A stretch of DNA of 64,000 nucleotides from Nemertoderma westbladi (Eukaryota > Xenacoelomorpha > Nemertodermatida > Nemertodermatidae), in the NCBI GenBank assembly GCA_032718475.1, contig JAUCBJ010007021.1, positions 33,536 to 97,535 on the forward strand, in the 5' to 3' direction. Below, one piece after another: positions 1 to 11,583 of this stretch (position 1 is the stretch's first letter; each line of letters starts with the position of its first letter). Under the pieces are notes generated by a model. That model ran no database searches and was not told the DNA's origin. It worked only from the letters and a program-made list of their open reading frames with translations. The position numbers and the translations under genes are program-made.

Positions 1-60
1 TTACCATATTTCACTATATACTGTATGTCAACATTTCACTATAACGTCTATCTTCTATAC
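1..60. repeat. Start of 20-bp satellite (left remnant)
   Basis: Degenerate copies of the 20-bp unit that reads TTACCATATTTCACTATAAC on the plus strand. It belongs to the same satellite as 1033-1410 and 14302-17660 and continues beyond the window start. Confidence 0.6.
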
Positions 61-590
61 CTATAAAAATCAAATTCTCTCTCTCTCTCTGTGTTCGAAC
101 TCCTCCAAAACGGGCGGAGGGATCGCGCTGGAACTTGGCATGTGTGTATAACTTTAACCAGCGGTCGTTATAGGCCACTTTTCGAAAAGTTTAATTCACG
201 TTCGGTACCGGTACTGGGTACCGGTACGTCAGTAGGCCTATACCGGTACCAGTACGCCAGTAGGCATATGCCGGTAGCGGGAAATACCGGGTAACATGCC
301 TCGGGTATTGCCTGCTAGTCTATACCTATAAAAATCAAATTCTGTCTCTCTCTCTCTCTGTGTTCGAACTCCTCCAAAACGGGCGGAGGGATTGCGCTGG
401 GACTTGGCATGTGTGTATAACTTTAACCAGCGGTCGTTATAGGCCACTTTTCGAAAAGTTTAATTCACGTTCGGTACCGGTACTGGGTACCGGTACGTCA
501 GTAGGACTATACCGGTACCAGTACGCCAGTAGGCCTATGCCGGTAGCGGGAAATACCGGGTAACATGTCTCGGGTATTGCCTGCTAGTAA
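56..590. repeat. Tandem duplication of a ~265-bp unit
   Basis: Two nearly identical direct copies start at about 56 and 321. Each opens with a CT microsatellite of differing length, followed by a region rich in TACCGGTA palindromes. The copies differ by a few bases and by the length of the CT tract. Short reading frames in both copies are by-products of the repeat. I do not recognise the family; it may be a mobile-element remnant inside the satellite intron. Confidence 0.75.
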
Positions 591-605
591 TCTATAAAGC
601 CTACT

Positions 606-1032
606 TTGTTTAAATGTTATTGTTACTGTCTATATTGTGCTTCCCTATGGTCGGTATTTCGGGTGGAATCCTTGCGTAAAGTAAAGGTTTCATATAATGT
701 GTGTTTTAGGTTGCTATTTAAATATAGTAGAAACGACGATGCCGACACAATGTTTGTCCAATATCGCGTTAATACCTTTACGAGTACACTCCGGGTACTT
801 ATTTACTCCTTGTTGAATCGTATATCGAAGTCTAACTCTATTATTTCTGCTTGTTATAATGGTTGCTCTGACTCAGTCCTTCGGGACCGTTGGAACACAC
901 TATTAATGTAATTTAATTATTTGTAATAACCATATTGTTGTGCTATAATTATTAAACATTTATTGTATGTACAATGGGCTACGGCCCGATTAAATAAAAG
1001 TAATAATAATAATAATAAATAATAATACTGTA
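606..1032 (+). pseudogene. 5'-truncated LINE fragment: reverse transcriptase C-terminus and 3' tail
   Basis: The frame 606-911 codes for about 100 residues like the far C-terminus of CR1/L2/Rex1-type LINE ORF2, after the catalytic domain. Landmarks are YNVCFRLLF, MFVQYRVNTF, and a final run of Ile, Ser and Asn residues. A short A/T-rich 3' UTR follows, with the phrase GGGCTACGGCCCGATTAAATAAA and then a (TAA)n tail at 997-1025, as expected for the 3' end of a non-LTR element. No catalytic reverse transcriptase motif is present, so this is a dead 5'-truncated insertion. The clade assignment comes from remembered family resemblance and is tentative. Confidence 0.65.
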
Positions 1033-1410
1033 ATAACTTACCCTATTTCACTATCTTACCCTATTTCACTATAAGGTACCATATTTCACTATAACTTACC
1101 ATATTTCACTATAACGTACCATATTTCACTATAACTTCCCATATTTCAATATAACTTACCATATTTCACTATATCTAACCATATTTCACATTTCTTACCA
1201 TATCTCATTAAAACTTACCATATTTCACTATAACTGTATAACGTAACGTACCATATTTCACTATATATTACCATATTTCACTATAACTTACCATATCTCA
1301 CTAAAACTTACCATATTTCACTATAACGTACCATATTTCACTATAACTTACTATATGTCACTATAACTTACTATATTTCACTATAACTTACCATATTTCA
1401 CTATAACTTA
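1033..1410. repeat. 20-bp satellite array, left flank of BEL copy A
   Basis: Head-to-tail copies of AACTTACCATATTTCACTAT with variants AACGTACC and ATATTACC. It ends at 1410 where LTR element A is inserted and resumes at 14302. The rare variant unit CTTCCCATATTTCAATAT (about 1133) also occurs in the right part at about 15082 and 15901, which shows that both sides are one array. Confidence 0.9.
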
Positions 1411-2601
1411 TGTAAAAGCTTTTGTGGGATAACTGATACGTTTGCCTTTGCTGGCCAGTTCCCCCCCAGTCGCTAGAATACTCTCAAAGGGATTTATAAC
1501 TAAAATAGTGCAAGCTACCAGCTTATTGGCTGATGTGCTATACGGAGATATCTGGGCTCAGTTTAATCGGCCAACTAGCTTAGAGAGGTTGCCTTAGCCT
1601 TGCTGCCCGTGTCGGCCAATAGAATTTGCGTGGGCGTTGATTTCGACCTATCCCAGCGCTACTGAACTGAATTTCCTATCTCTATGCTCATCCTCTGTGT
1701 TGAACGGGGCTTCGTGGAATAAGGGTTTTTGGTATACTCGTATAGTGGTAGTAGTCATATGATTTTATATGATTCTGTTGTTATGTTCCCATTTTTCGCC
1801 ATAACACCGGCTTTTTGGGAAGAACTCTAGTAAAACTGCTTAAATTATCGAAAGTATAAACTGTTACCTCACCTACCGATCAATCTAATCAATCAACCTA
1901 CCTATTAATCATATTGTTTGTACTGTTATTTACCGTCAGTTATTAATTGTATCTATTTGTTGATGGAAATATTGCTCTTTGGAGAATACTGATAAATCAC
2001 CCAAATTTCCCAATTTTCTTGATACACTACAGGTTAGAGAGACAGGCTATATATAACAATTGCGATTTATATTAATGTGGTGTATTGAATCTAATGTTAT
2101 TTAGCAGACCCTACATGAGTCAATTACTGCTCTCTTTATGTGTGATCAAATATACTGACGGTCGGCAGAATAGTGTGCATGATTGTGATTGGTAACAAAG
2201 TATTTCCTAAAGAATACGCTTTATACTTTAATCATAAGCAGTATCGTTGCGTTTAGTATAAGTCCTAGTTCTGTTTAAATAGATAGAGCGCCACGTCCTA
2301 AAGGAACTGTTAATATTTCCCGAAAGCCAATAATATCTGTCAGGAATTAATTATTAACGATCTATCGAATAATACAGTAAGTTTACACTGCAACCTTACA
2401 CTGCGATAATAAAATTTAAGCATCCGAATTCAGCCTCCCGGGTGTAGATCCATCGGGTGAATGATCGCGCATGGGCTGACTTCGGCTAATGTTTTGTGTA
2501 TTAGCATAAAATATCGTCGTATGCTAAAGGTGTTTTAATTAACTAAAAGACATATAAATTTTGGCAGGTTAAACTGCTAAAGGTCTTCAAAAGCGCGAAC
2601 A
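1411..2601 (+). repeat. 5' LTR of BEL copy A
   Basis: Starts TGTAAAAGCTTTTGTGGG and ends GCGCGAACA. It matches 13111-14301 at a constant offset of 11700 with about three substitutions and no indels. The upstream flank ends in ACTTA, which is the left target duplication. Confidence 0.95.
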
Positions 2602-5346
2602 GTAACAGTTTATAATCTTATTGCAGTAGGCAATAAGGTTGCAAAATACCGTAGTGACTGGTAAAACTGAACCGGTGCTTCTGTAGGTCAGTAGGCCTAA
2701 CTGTCATCACCGGTACCGGTACTGCTGTACAAGTACATTTAGTATTATTCGATTTTGATTATTGTATACCGGTAGGCTGTTTAAGAGATTAGGGACTGTA
2801 CACCCCTTGTTTCTTTTGGAGCTTACTTATTTCTGTCGGTTTTATTTCCTAGTAAGTTAATATTGAGCTGAAGACGTGTAAGTCTGCTCAGATTGTTCAA
2901 ATAATTGTAGGCTGAACTGCTGTCTGACTGTGTTGAGTTTGGAGAGATTACGGCGTGTGTAGAGTTTGTCTGATAAAGTGCCGTTAGTAAGTTGGGGCAG
3001 CCATATGCGGTAAGGTCAATCCCCTCTTAAAGAATAAGTCGTACTACCGTGTTAGAACGCATACTAACTAACAGTTTCAGAGTCTGCATATACTGTAGTT
3101 TATTTAGGCTTGATCGTAGTCTGCCAGTGTTTTGGCCTGTGTCTGTTTGAGTATTCTGTACGGGTAGCGTAATATTTATTATTCAGAGTTTATGCGATTA
3201 TTCGCAACATTCATGTCCCCAAGTTTATTCCTACAGTAATTGTGCTTGTTATACATACCGTTATAGTTAAACTAACCCCGGTACTACATCAGGGCTGCTC
3301 GGCGTAGGTAAAGACTGGAGATTTTGTGCTTCGGTCACTCCAGCAGATGCCGTGGTTCTTTTAACTGTTCAAGTATATTTAACTACTGATTATTTGTTAT
3401 ACCGGTACTTGTACCTAATTTAGGGTTTAGTGTACAGTGCTTTCCGAAGTAATTAGTGTAGGCAGTATATTTGTGTTGTAAAGTGGTTGATAGGCACATT
3501 CGTTAGCTCTATTAGCTTCTGGGTAGGAACAATCAGTGATACATAACGTAGTACCTATAGCGATACGGTTATAGGTCGTCAGGCGGTGGTATTTTCCTAT
3601 CTGGACAGTACAGTATATTTACTACTACTTATTATTTCAAATACCGTAGTACCCTGTCCGTTGTAATAACCAGAAATCTAACCCTTTGTTAGGCTGGTTT
3701 GTAGTTCCCTGTAAAATTACCCTAAAAATTTCGTACGTAATATTTTGTTGTGTTTAATTAGAGAATTAATCTCATCAGTATCGTAAGTAATTTGTAGTAT
3801 TAAGTAACTTAGGTAAATTAGAATTATCAGTTTTAGTGTCAAATAAATAGCACTTCACTGAGAGGCGTTCAGCTTCTGTGTAGTGACTCCCCCAGAAATA
3901 ATAACATTTATTTCAAATATTGACAAAAACCCATATAAACGGGTATATAAATATTATAAATCAAATCAAACGATTTATAAATAGTAGGCCTTTCATACAA
4001 CAACTAGGTCTCACTACCAGTTGGACTACTACTTAAACAACGGTAATAAAGTAAGTTAAAGTAACTACAAACTAAGTAACCCTAAAATATTCAGGAATTC
4101 AATTATTCTAAAAATAATTGACATACCGGTACTTACTATAGGCTTATTATATTTATCTCTATAAATTTGAGCTGAAATCATACCGGTACTCTGTAATTAA
4201 TTCTAGTTCATAATTATACTTATATACTATAAGTGTAAGCTGTATACCGGTATTCACTAGGCCTATAGGCCTACTATATATATGTATATATTTGTGCTAA
4301 ATTATATACCGGTACTCTGTGACAAATCTAGTCTGTAATAGGGCTCGATCGGAGTTGGGATTTGGCCGGAGCCGGAGCAGGAGCCGGAGTTGGACAATTT
4401 GGCCGGAGCCGGAGCAGGAGTTTTTCAAAAAATTTTAAAAATTTAAATATTTATTTAAAAAAAATAAAGTATGGTTATCGTTCGCCAATCGCTCATAATC
4501 AATCATACTGCTGTACTGTAGGTCTAATTAATTTCATAATTTATAGATTTACGAATTTTCAATTTAAAATTTAAGTAATTAATTTATCACGGACAGACGG
4601 CCTGACGCTGACGGCTAAAAATTACCTACAGTACCTAACTCACTAACTGTCTAACTGTGGCTGTGTGGTAGAGGTGTGTACTGTAGGTTGCCTACCGCTG
4701 TACCGTAGGCTACATGTACCAGTACTGCCAGACCAGCAGACTGCAGTACATTATGCTGGCATGACAGTCCGTAAATGGCTGCAGTGGTGCAGTGTACAAT
4801 CATAGCATTTACAACAATTTTTTACAGTATGGCCTATCTGTAATAGTCTGCTGGTCCAGTGTCCAGTAGTCAGCCAGCTGGCCAGTACCAGTACTGCAGT
4901 ATAGTCAGATAGTCAGGCAGTCATTGACTAAGTAAATACTGCAGTATTATGCTTGATATTGAAGCTGTACTACAGTACTGCAGTATGACAGTACTTATAG
5001 CTGTATAGGCCTAGTGTAAATAATTGTTCAGATTAGAATATGCACGAAATATAATACTTTATCAAAAAAATTAACTCCGGCAATATTTTTACCGGAGCCG
5101 GAGCAGGAGCCGGAGGTGCCAAAATGGCCGGAGCCGGAGCCGGAGGCCGGAGCTCCGATCGAGCCCTAGTCTGTAATAATACTTATATATATTATAAGCA
5201 TACCGGTATTCTAATATATTGTATATATATCACGTTACACTGAGTAACGGTACCGGTAATAAATCGCTAGGCTTGCGGTCATACTGAATTACTAGACTTG
5301 CTTTAACTGAAAATATAGTAGTAGACATTCAACTGTATAACTAAAC
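2602..5346 (+). other. Noncoding leader (5' UTR) of BEL copy A
   Basis: A long leader without a sustained reading frame. It has many TACCGGTA/ACCGGT palindromes. At 4125-4339, continuing at 5178, there are about two and a half tandem copies of a ~120-bp module that also precedes gag in copies B and C. The leader is interrupted at 4340-5167 by an inverted-repeat element. I found no convincing tRNA-complementary primer binding site just after the LTR. The stretch AACAGT-N-TATAATCTTATTGCAGTAGGCAATAA at 2601-2637 has counterparts in B and C. Confidence 0.75.
4340..5167. mobile_element. 828-bp terminal-inverted-repeat element (MITE-like) with 10-bp target duplication
   Basis: The ends are AGGGCTCGATCGGAG and, inverted, CTCCGATCGAGCCCT. 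AGTCTGTAAT flanks both ends (4330-4339 and 5168-5177). The related leader of copy B carries the uninterrupted site CTAGTCTGTAATAATACTTA near 39567, so the insertion borders are supported by an empty site. Just inside the ends are GGAGCCGGAGC-rich subterminal repeats. The centre is A/T-rich with many CAGTACTGCAGTA motifs and no transposase. A 9-11 bp duplication would suit a Mutator-like origin, but the superfamily is an inference; the duplication could also be read as 11 bp (TAGTCTGTAAT). Confidence 0.85.
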
Positions 5347-8300
5347 ATGTCTGACACTCAGCAAAACCTGTCAGACAGTCTGATCGATACAACTATCTGT
5401 GATTCAGATAGGAGTGTGGAGCGAATAAGAAAGGAGTTCGGCTCACCTCCTACTGTAAAAAAGGTCATCCCTCCAGTAGTATCAGACCCTAGGCTAGTCC
5501 ACCATAGGTCCATCATAGGCACTCGGGCACAAGTAAAACGGGACCAAGAGGCAGTTGTCCTATCGCAGCAACATCTTGGTCAAGAACCTACTTCCCAGCG
5601 ACCCGATAGCTCCAGCAGTTCGGATACTGTAGAGTTGACTCCCGAACATGGAGTGCAGATGGCTGATACAGTCTACTCGGACCCCCTTCTTACTCTTCCT
5701 GCTGCAGTGCTAACTACTATATTCATTGCGGTGGAGGAACATCAAGCCGACTGGGCGAAGAATAAGCGAGCGACCCAAGATAATTACGCGGGATACGCCA
5801 GGGAAGAATTGATATCTATTGTTGAATCACAATGGAACTTTCCCGGACTCGGACTTCCGTTGGATCTGTCCGAGGCTACTTGGGAAGATATACACAGGAT
5901 GGGAGTGGCTAAAGATACAATGGATCCAGCTGTTTGGAAGAGGTCGGCAGCAGGATATGTGCAGGGATTCTTCGGATCCTTGGATCGATTGGAAGAACAA
6001 CTGTTTCGACAACCTCACGGACCTCAAGAGCAGGAAGAACTGCTATATCAAATACGCGAAAGAACCCTACGCATACGACTAATCCTCTCAGCCTTTGAGG
6101 AAACTTCCAAAAGAAGACAGGACACGTCGCTGCAGGTTGCTGTCAAAACTTGGCTACATCGGGTAGATCTCAAAGTACAGGAAACGGCCCAGTGGAAATC
6201 CCAGCTGGCTGAGAGATCAACCTATGAAGAACCAACTGATGTCACCCTTTCTCAAGCGAAAAGCGAAGAGGCCGCCGAGGAACCGCGAACTAGAGACGCT
6301 ATCGACATTTATTTGTCCGACTATCAGCGATTCCTAGGAGACGAAGAGTTGAGGAGACGGCTGTCTGGACTTTCCCCTAATAGTGAAGGAACCAAGCTTG
6401 TGTTGGACTCAATCGATGCCGAAATGTTAGCTGCAAACCAAGCTGAATGTGATGAAAAACTCCGCCTCACTAGAGTCCGAGAAGAACAAATAAAGAAAAG
6501 AAGGATAGAGGAACAAAAGGCGGCGGCTATGGCAGATGCAGAAGCAGAAAGAAAAGCAGCAAAGGCGGCGGCTATAGCAGATGCAGAAGCAGAAAGAAAA
6601 GCAGCAAAGGCGGTGGCTATGGCAGATGCAGAAGCAGAAAGAAAGGCAGCAAAGGCAGTGGCAGAAGCAGAAAGGAGAGCATCTGAGCAGACTACCCAAC
6701 TGGAGTTGGAAAATCTGCAAGAGACACAAGACAGTATAAATAAACAGTTTACTGCTAATCAAATGCAGATGATGAGAAAATCTAATCCCAAGCGCCAGGG
6801 ATACACATCCTCGGAGGAAGGCGATACTACCGATCCTGAAGGCGGAGGAAATAGATCTCATCTAAGTAGGCGTAGAAAAACATATTACCGTCGCAAATTG
6901 CCTGATTTGCCCCCAGCTGTTAAAAGACAGCTAACTAGCACAGACTTAGGTAGTGCAGAACCCATAGAACAATTTATCCAGGTCAAAAGACTCCCTACTA
7001 TAGTCGATGAACCTGAAATAATTAGGCCTGTTGTTCCCAAAGTCACTTCTGTGCTAGAGACCCCTACACTTCCAGAGCTTAACTCTAAATTCCCTTTACA
7101 TAGTACTACACTGCCTGTACCCGGTGGAACAGTCCATGCAAATACCCCTGTCCAGATAGCAGAGAGAGAAATCAATAATTTGTCTCCCGTCGTCCCGCGT
7201 CAGCCCGCTACTATGTTGGCGACTCCCGCTTCGGCGGTTGAGTGGGTGGAAGAGGGACGGCGGGGGATGAATCTCCTGCTAGGACAGATGCAGGAGACTG
7301 TCCACCAACTTAAGGGAACAGTGAGGGAAGGTAGAGCAGAGTTGCAAGAAGTGCAGCAAAGTATCGCGCTAGAACGCAACAAATTAGTCAATATACAAAA
7401 AGGCATACCAATACCCCCTGTAACATTGTGTCAACCCGTTAGGTCTGAAGTATTACATGCGCAAGGTGTGGAGCCTACACGCATCTATACTGCTAGTGAA
7501 GTTGAAACTCCTATAGCAAACCCTATTAAGGGTGATTATAGACCTGTTATTAATGATATTCCCTATAGACCTGATAATGATCCGAGAAATTTGTATACCG
7601 ATAATTCGATATTAAATAACACGATGGCCCAAGAAAGCTTTACGCGTCAGATGGCTAGAACAGAAGCCCGCCAAGCGGTCAAAGTGGGAGAGATCGTCAA
7701 ATTCAATGGAGACGAAATGAAATGGTTACCTTTCAACGAATATTACAAAGATAGCATACAGAACTCTGTACTATCTAACGGAGAGAAACTTAGATTCCTC
7801 ATCAAGTGTTTGGAAGGACCTCCCAAGTTAATGGCGTTAAAGTTTATTGGACATCCAGAAGGATTAAGACAAGTTTGGGATACATTAAATATCAGGTATG
7901 GTAATAAGGATAACATAGCTAAGTATTTGTATGCAAAATTAGTAGCCCCCCGACACTTCCTTAGTAGTGGGATTATAGAGTTTTCCGATGAAATTCAAGA
8001 GATCTGTAGACAACTGGACTGGTTAGGTAAGTCGCACGAATACCAGAGTTCCATGGTTATTGGAGCCGTAGTCTCTACTTTACCAAAGGGTGGAGTATGT
8101 ACACGCTGGGACAAGAAAGTGTTGTACATGAATGAACAACAACGACGAAGTCCTACTATGGCTGACCTCATGTCTTTCTTAGATGGTGAAGTCAAACTAC
8201 AACTCATCAAGCAGTCCAGAGAGAAAACATCGGAAAATAAGGTAAGTGAGAAACCCGTTTCTAGGAGAAGGATAATACCAGTGTGTTATACTGACGACGG

Positions 8301-9963
8301 CGAAAGCCAAGCTTCTCAAGAAGAGGACAGCAGGAAAGACACAGCAAAATCTTACTATGACAACAAGACCTATAAAGACGTAAGTAAATACAAGTCTCGA
8401 ACCAGTGACAGGAGAGAACAGGTAACAACAACTCCTCCTACGTCTCCTAAGAGAATTCACGGAAGAAAGCCCGAAGAAAGAACGAGAGTGCATAACGTTA
8501 ACCAAGTTAAGGTGAGTAACATCAAACCAAAATGTGCGCTGTGCGACGGGCCCCACCGTTTGAGTGCGTGTGCTGAATTTCTAAAGAAATCCCCTGTAGA
8601 CAGACGTACAGTCCTGTGGAATAAGCGGTTATGCTATAATTGCCTCAGATCAGGACACCAACGGCGAACCTGTTACTCCGACGTAAAGTGTGCAAAGTGT
8701 GGCACGAAACATCACATCTTGTTACACAGTGAGTTCGAACGAGACAACCCGAGTCAGGTAAGTGAGCCCGAACTACATGTCCAATTCAGTGATGTGAACG
8801 ACACTGACCAAGGTTCTGAGTGGGAAGGATTCTATACAGACGAATTCTCCGATGCCAACGAATCCTGTTATCTAATAAATACCACAGTGTATCGAGCACT
8901 TACGTATGAAAAGGACACTGACGAGTTTACTCCAACTCCTTTTGACAAACAACCATCTTGGAAAGTTCCAACTTCCAACATAGGAATAAGAGAATTTCCT
9001 GTAGTGCAAGTGAGAGTTCATGGTCTCAACAAGAGTTACATAGTGAACGCCCTACTTGACTCCGGCAGCACAGGAACATTCATCGATCAAGAACTAGCCG
9101 AAGATATCTTTGCTGGACAACCCAAGTTCCGGACTAAATTGAATATGTCAGGAATTATGCAGGTTTGGAAATCTACCCTAACGGCAGATTACTATGTAGG
9201 TGTGTTGTCCACCCCCCAGGATAAGTTAGGAACACAAGGTATAAGGTCAGTAAAAATGGTGGCTATAAAGAACTTTGCTACTACTCAAGCAGAACCTTAT
9301 AATTGGGACGAGGATGAGAACATCCAACATCTTAAGATACCTCGATTCCAGACAGATTATCCTGGAGTGCAAATACTCATCGGCCAAAACGCGCATGAGG
9401 CGCTCGAGCCATTGGAGAAACGGCCTGCTCAACCGCAGCCACTGCAAACTTATGCGGTAAGAACTAGAGTAGGTTGGTACTTCACTGGCCCTTCCCGTAG
9501 AACTCTCAAAGAGAGATTACCTCAACAACAGGTATACCAAGTAAAGGAATGGGAAGTGGAGAGCAGTGATGTGGACGATCCAACTGAGGGAACACCATAC
9601 TCCTCAGATAATGACGATATTAACTCCAATGTAGATCAATGGAGACATTGCCTTGGGACGATTAATCCAGCCGACATCGCTTCCAGAGGAGCAACTCCTC
9701 AAGAACTGATAGATACTCCAGGCTGGTTAGGTGGATCCGACTCCTTAAGTAAAGAAGAAGAAGAATGGCCTCCTCATCTTACCACGGCAGAAATTAGACA
9801 GGCCAAGGGAGCGGAGAAAGTAACACAACAACTCAATCGCCCAGCTAGTCGTTTATGTTTACTGGAAAGAGACCGAAAACTGTCCGAAAACTATGGAAGG
9901 CAAGATACTCTTCCTACGACTACTTCCCTAATCCGGCAAATATCTAGGGACTCCATAACGTGA
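5347..9963 (+). CDS. Gag-protease polyprotein of BEL copy A, RT and integrase missing
   Basis: An intact 1538-residue frame. Residues 1-370 are an acidic, unrecognised Gag N-terminus. Residues about 390-445 are an Ala/Glu/Lys coiled-coil-like run of AEAERKAAK repeats. Residues about 770-990 resemble the BEL/Pao Gag domain DUF1759 (VKFNGDEMKWLPF, FLIKCLEGPPKLMAL). Residues about 1062-1125 hold three zinc-knuckle-like motifs: C-x2-C-x3-H-x4-C, C-x2-C-x4-H-x4-C and C-x2-C-x3-H-H. The aspartic protease active site is LLDSGSTGTFID, with the catalytic Asp at about residue 1238. After GWYFTGPSRR and an acidic linker the frame passes at about residue 1430 straight into WRHCLGTINPADIASRG, which in full BEL elements lies beyond RT and RNase H. 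The frame ends 20 codons after LPTTTSL with no integrase. The start ATG is shared with copies B and C. The product could form particles but cannot reverse-transcribe by itself. Confidence 0.9.
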   Translation: MSDTQQNLSDSLIDTTICDSDRSVERIRKEFGSPPTVKKVIPPVVSDPRLVHHRSIIGTRAQVKRDQEAVVLSQQHLGQEPTSQRPDSSSSSDTVELTPEHGVQMADTVYSDPLLTLPAAVLTTIFIAVEEHQADWAKNKRATQDNYAGYAREELISIVESQWNFPGLGLPLDLSEATWEDIHRMGVAKDTMDPAVWKRSAAGYVQGFFGSLDRLEEQLFRQPHGPQEQEELLYQIRERTLRIRLILSAFEETSKRRQDTSLQVAVKTWLHRVDLKVQETAQWKSQLAERSTYEEPTDVTLSQAKSEEAAEEPRTRDAIDIYLSDYQRFLGDEELRRRLSGLSPNSEGTKLVLDSIDAEMLAANQAECDEKLRLTRVREEQIKKRRIEEQKAAAMADAEAERKAAKAAAIADAEAERKAAKAVAMADAEAERKAAKAVAEAERRASEQTTQLELENLQETQDSINKQFTANQMQMMRKSNPKRQGYTSSEEGDTTDPEGGGNRSHLSRRRKTYYRRKLPDLPPAVKRQLTSTDLGSAEPIEQFIQVKRLPTIVDEPEIIRPVVPKVTSVLETPTLPELNSKFPLHSTTLPVPGGTVHANTPVQIAEREINNLSPVVPRQPATMLATPASAVEWVEEGRRGMNLLLGQMQETVHQLKGTVREGRAELQEVQQSIALERNKLVNIQKGIPIPPVTLCQPVRSEVLHAQGVEPTRIYTASEVETPIANPIKGDYRPVINDIPYRPDNDPRNLYTDNSILNNTMAQESFTRQMARTEARQAVKVGEIVKFNGDEMKWLPFNEYYKDSIQNSVLSNGEKLRFLIKCLEGPPKLMALKFIGHPEGLRQVWDTLNIRYGNKDNIAKYLYAKLVAPRHFLSSGIIEFSDEIQEICRQLDWLGKSHEYQSSMVIGAVVSTLPKGGVCTRWDKKVLYMNEQQRRSPTMADLMSFLDGEVKLQLIKQSREKTSENKVSEKPVSRRRIIPVCYTDDGESQASQEEDSRKDTAKSYYDNKTYKDVSKYKSRTSDRREQVTTTPPTSPKRIHGRKPEERTRVHNVNQVKVSNIKPKCALCDGPHRLSACAEFLKKSPVDRRTVLWNKRLCYNCLRSGHQRRTCYSDVKCAKCGTKHHILLHSEFERDNPSQVSEPELHVQFSDVNDTDQGSEWEGFYTDEFSDANESCYLINTTVYRALTYEKDTDEFTPTPFDKQPSWKVPTSNIGIREFPVVQVRVHGLNKSYIVNALLDSGSTGTFIDQELAEDIFAGQPKFRTKLNMSGIMQVWKSTLTADYYVGVLSTPQDKLGTQGIRSVKMVAIKNFATTQAEPYNWDEDENIQHLKIPRFQTDYPGVQILIGQNAHEALEPLEKRPAQPQPLQTYAVRTRVGWYFTGPSRRTLKERLPQQQVYQVKEWEVESSDVDDPTEGTPYSSDNDDINSNVDQWRHCLGTINPADIASRGATPQELIDTPGWLGGSDSLSKEEEEWPPHLTTAEIRQAKGAEKVTQQLNRPASRLCLLERDRKLSENYGRQDTLPTTTSLIRQISRDSIT

Positions 9964-11583
9964 TAGCATGTGGAGTGGGCGTGTGACTATATCATTTTAT
10001 ATTTGTTTTTATTTTATATTTATGTATGTATTATTATGTAATTTTATTATAATCGTTTTCTTTAATTTTATTTAGTAGAATGTTATTTTAGAATATTTAG
10101 TAGATTAGTGCAATATATTAGTGTTTATTACGTATTTAATTACTTATAATATATTTAGTGCGACGGCAAGAAATAATTATTTTTCTCTTTCCTTACTGTC
10201 CGTATTATATTATAAATGCGAGACTATAGTAAGATGACATGTCAGTACTTCTTAAAGTACAATAAAGCCACTACTATATTTAAAGTATTATTGGTAGGCA
10301 GAGTATTAGGAATGCAAAGTTCAGATCCTCGTGTCTCGGCTAAACCAAGCTCTGGGTAGACCTTGGAAACGACTTGCCTCTTCACACTGACATTGCTTCG
10401 TGCGATATTGCTCTTCTACCTTATAACAAATAATACATATAGTAGCGTGATGTCCCTCTAACAGTAGCGTAAATCGCAAATAAATCTGTTAAACTTTTGA
10501 CCATCTGTAATTCTAGTCGATTAAGATATCGTGGCACCCACCGATATACTTGAAAGACAAATTCTAGAATCAGTGGTTAACGTCCCCAGACAAGTTCTGG
10601 AATAAGTCGGTGCCCATCCTAAATATTAATTTAATATTTATTAAAATCTGTAAAATTCAGATCCGTTAACAATTCTAGTCGATTAAGATATCGTAGCACT
10701 TACCGATACTCTTAAAAGACAAATTTCATAGAATTAAGGATCCTATGTCCCCAGACCTGCTCTGGAATCAAATTGTGTCAATTTTAACATCAAATAATAA
10801 AATTCACGGGAATAAATTTAAATTCATATTCGAATGAATTTCATAAATTGTAATTTTGTGCAATTTACAACATTCCCAAAATTCCAGTAATTAATAGATC
10901 ATGGGAGCGGAGATTCATATTGAGTGTACTAGAGTGCGAGAATCTCCAATATATAGTCAATAGCCGATAAAATTTATAAAATCAGGCATAAAGAGAAGAT
11001 TGACAATTAAAGAATTACTATTAAATAACATCCCAGATCTGTATACATGAGAATTGCCCTAATTCTACCGCTAGTTTTCCATAATGTCACCATGGCAACA
11101 CCCACGCTAGAATTAGAAGCAAGTTAAAGGAACAATAAAAGGCTTACCCCATTGCGTAGCATAAGAGTATACATAACGCACTATTAGTATCCAAGGATAC
11201 ATAGTAATAACGTGACATTCTGGAAGACACTGACTAACGGACAAATGGCATGCATGTGTGCAGTAAGTAATGATTGTATGGAATTTGTGCGTTTATAGGT
11301 GAATGTTACTACTAAAGTGTGTTTACAGTAGCTAATCGCAATTGTAAAGTAGCCCTAACTCTACCGAGATAACCTCAAGTGGATTCAAGCCTTTGGGACG
11401 GACAGTGGTGGGACTTGTGTCGATTGTCGTTGTCGTGCTGTTGCTACATGTTGGCGCAAACACCGCGACAACGGTACATCGGCGCTGAGAAACCCACTGT
11501 CCGGGGTCAAAGACTAGTAGGCAGCGACGCCCGCTTGCCTAAATATTGACTCATACTAATATTAATAAACTCAGATAGCAGAT
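9964..11583 (+). other. Conserved noncoding spacer between pol and ORF3, copy A
   Basis: About 1.6 kb with no credible ORF, yet clearly alignable by eye to the spacer of copy C (56341-57981). It contains two related modules, about 10500-10610 and 10670-10775, sharing AATTCTAGTCGATTAAGATATCGT and a small hairpin CCAGA-N5-TCTGG (10586-10600 and 10751-10765). A phrase around 10320-10415 (CTCTGGGTAGACCTTGGAAACG and onward) is almost unchanged in copy C. The role is unknown; RNA structure, an internal promoter or a splice region for ORF3 are possibilities. Confidence 0.7.

Noticed and set aside
2602-2640. tRNA primer binding site after the 5' LTR of copy A
   Set aside because: No TGG-type start or clear complementarity to a tRNA 3' end could be recognised by eye; not claimed.
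4362-4574. 70-codon frame MAGAGAGAGVGQF
   Set aside because: It reads through the GGAGCC subterminal repeats of the inverted-repeat element and has no sign of being a gene.
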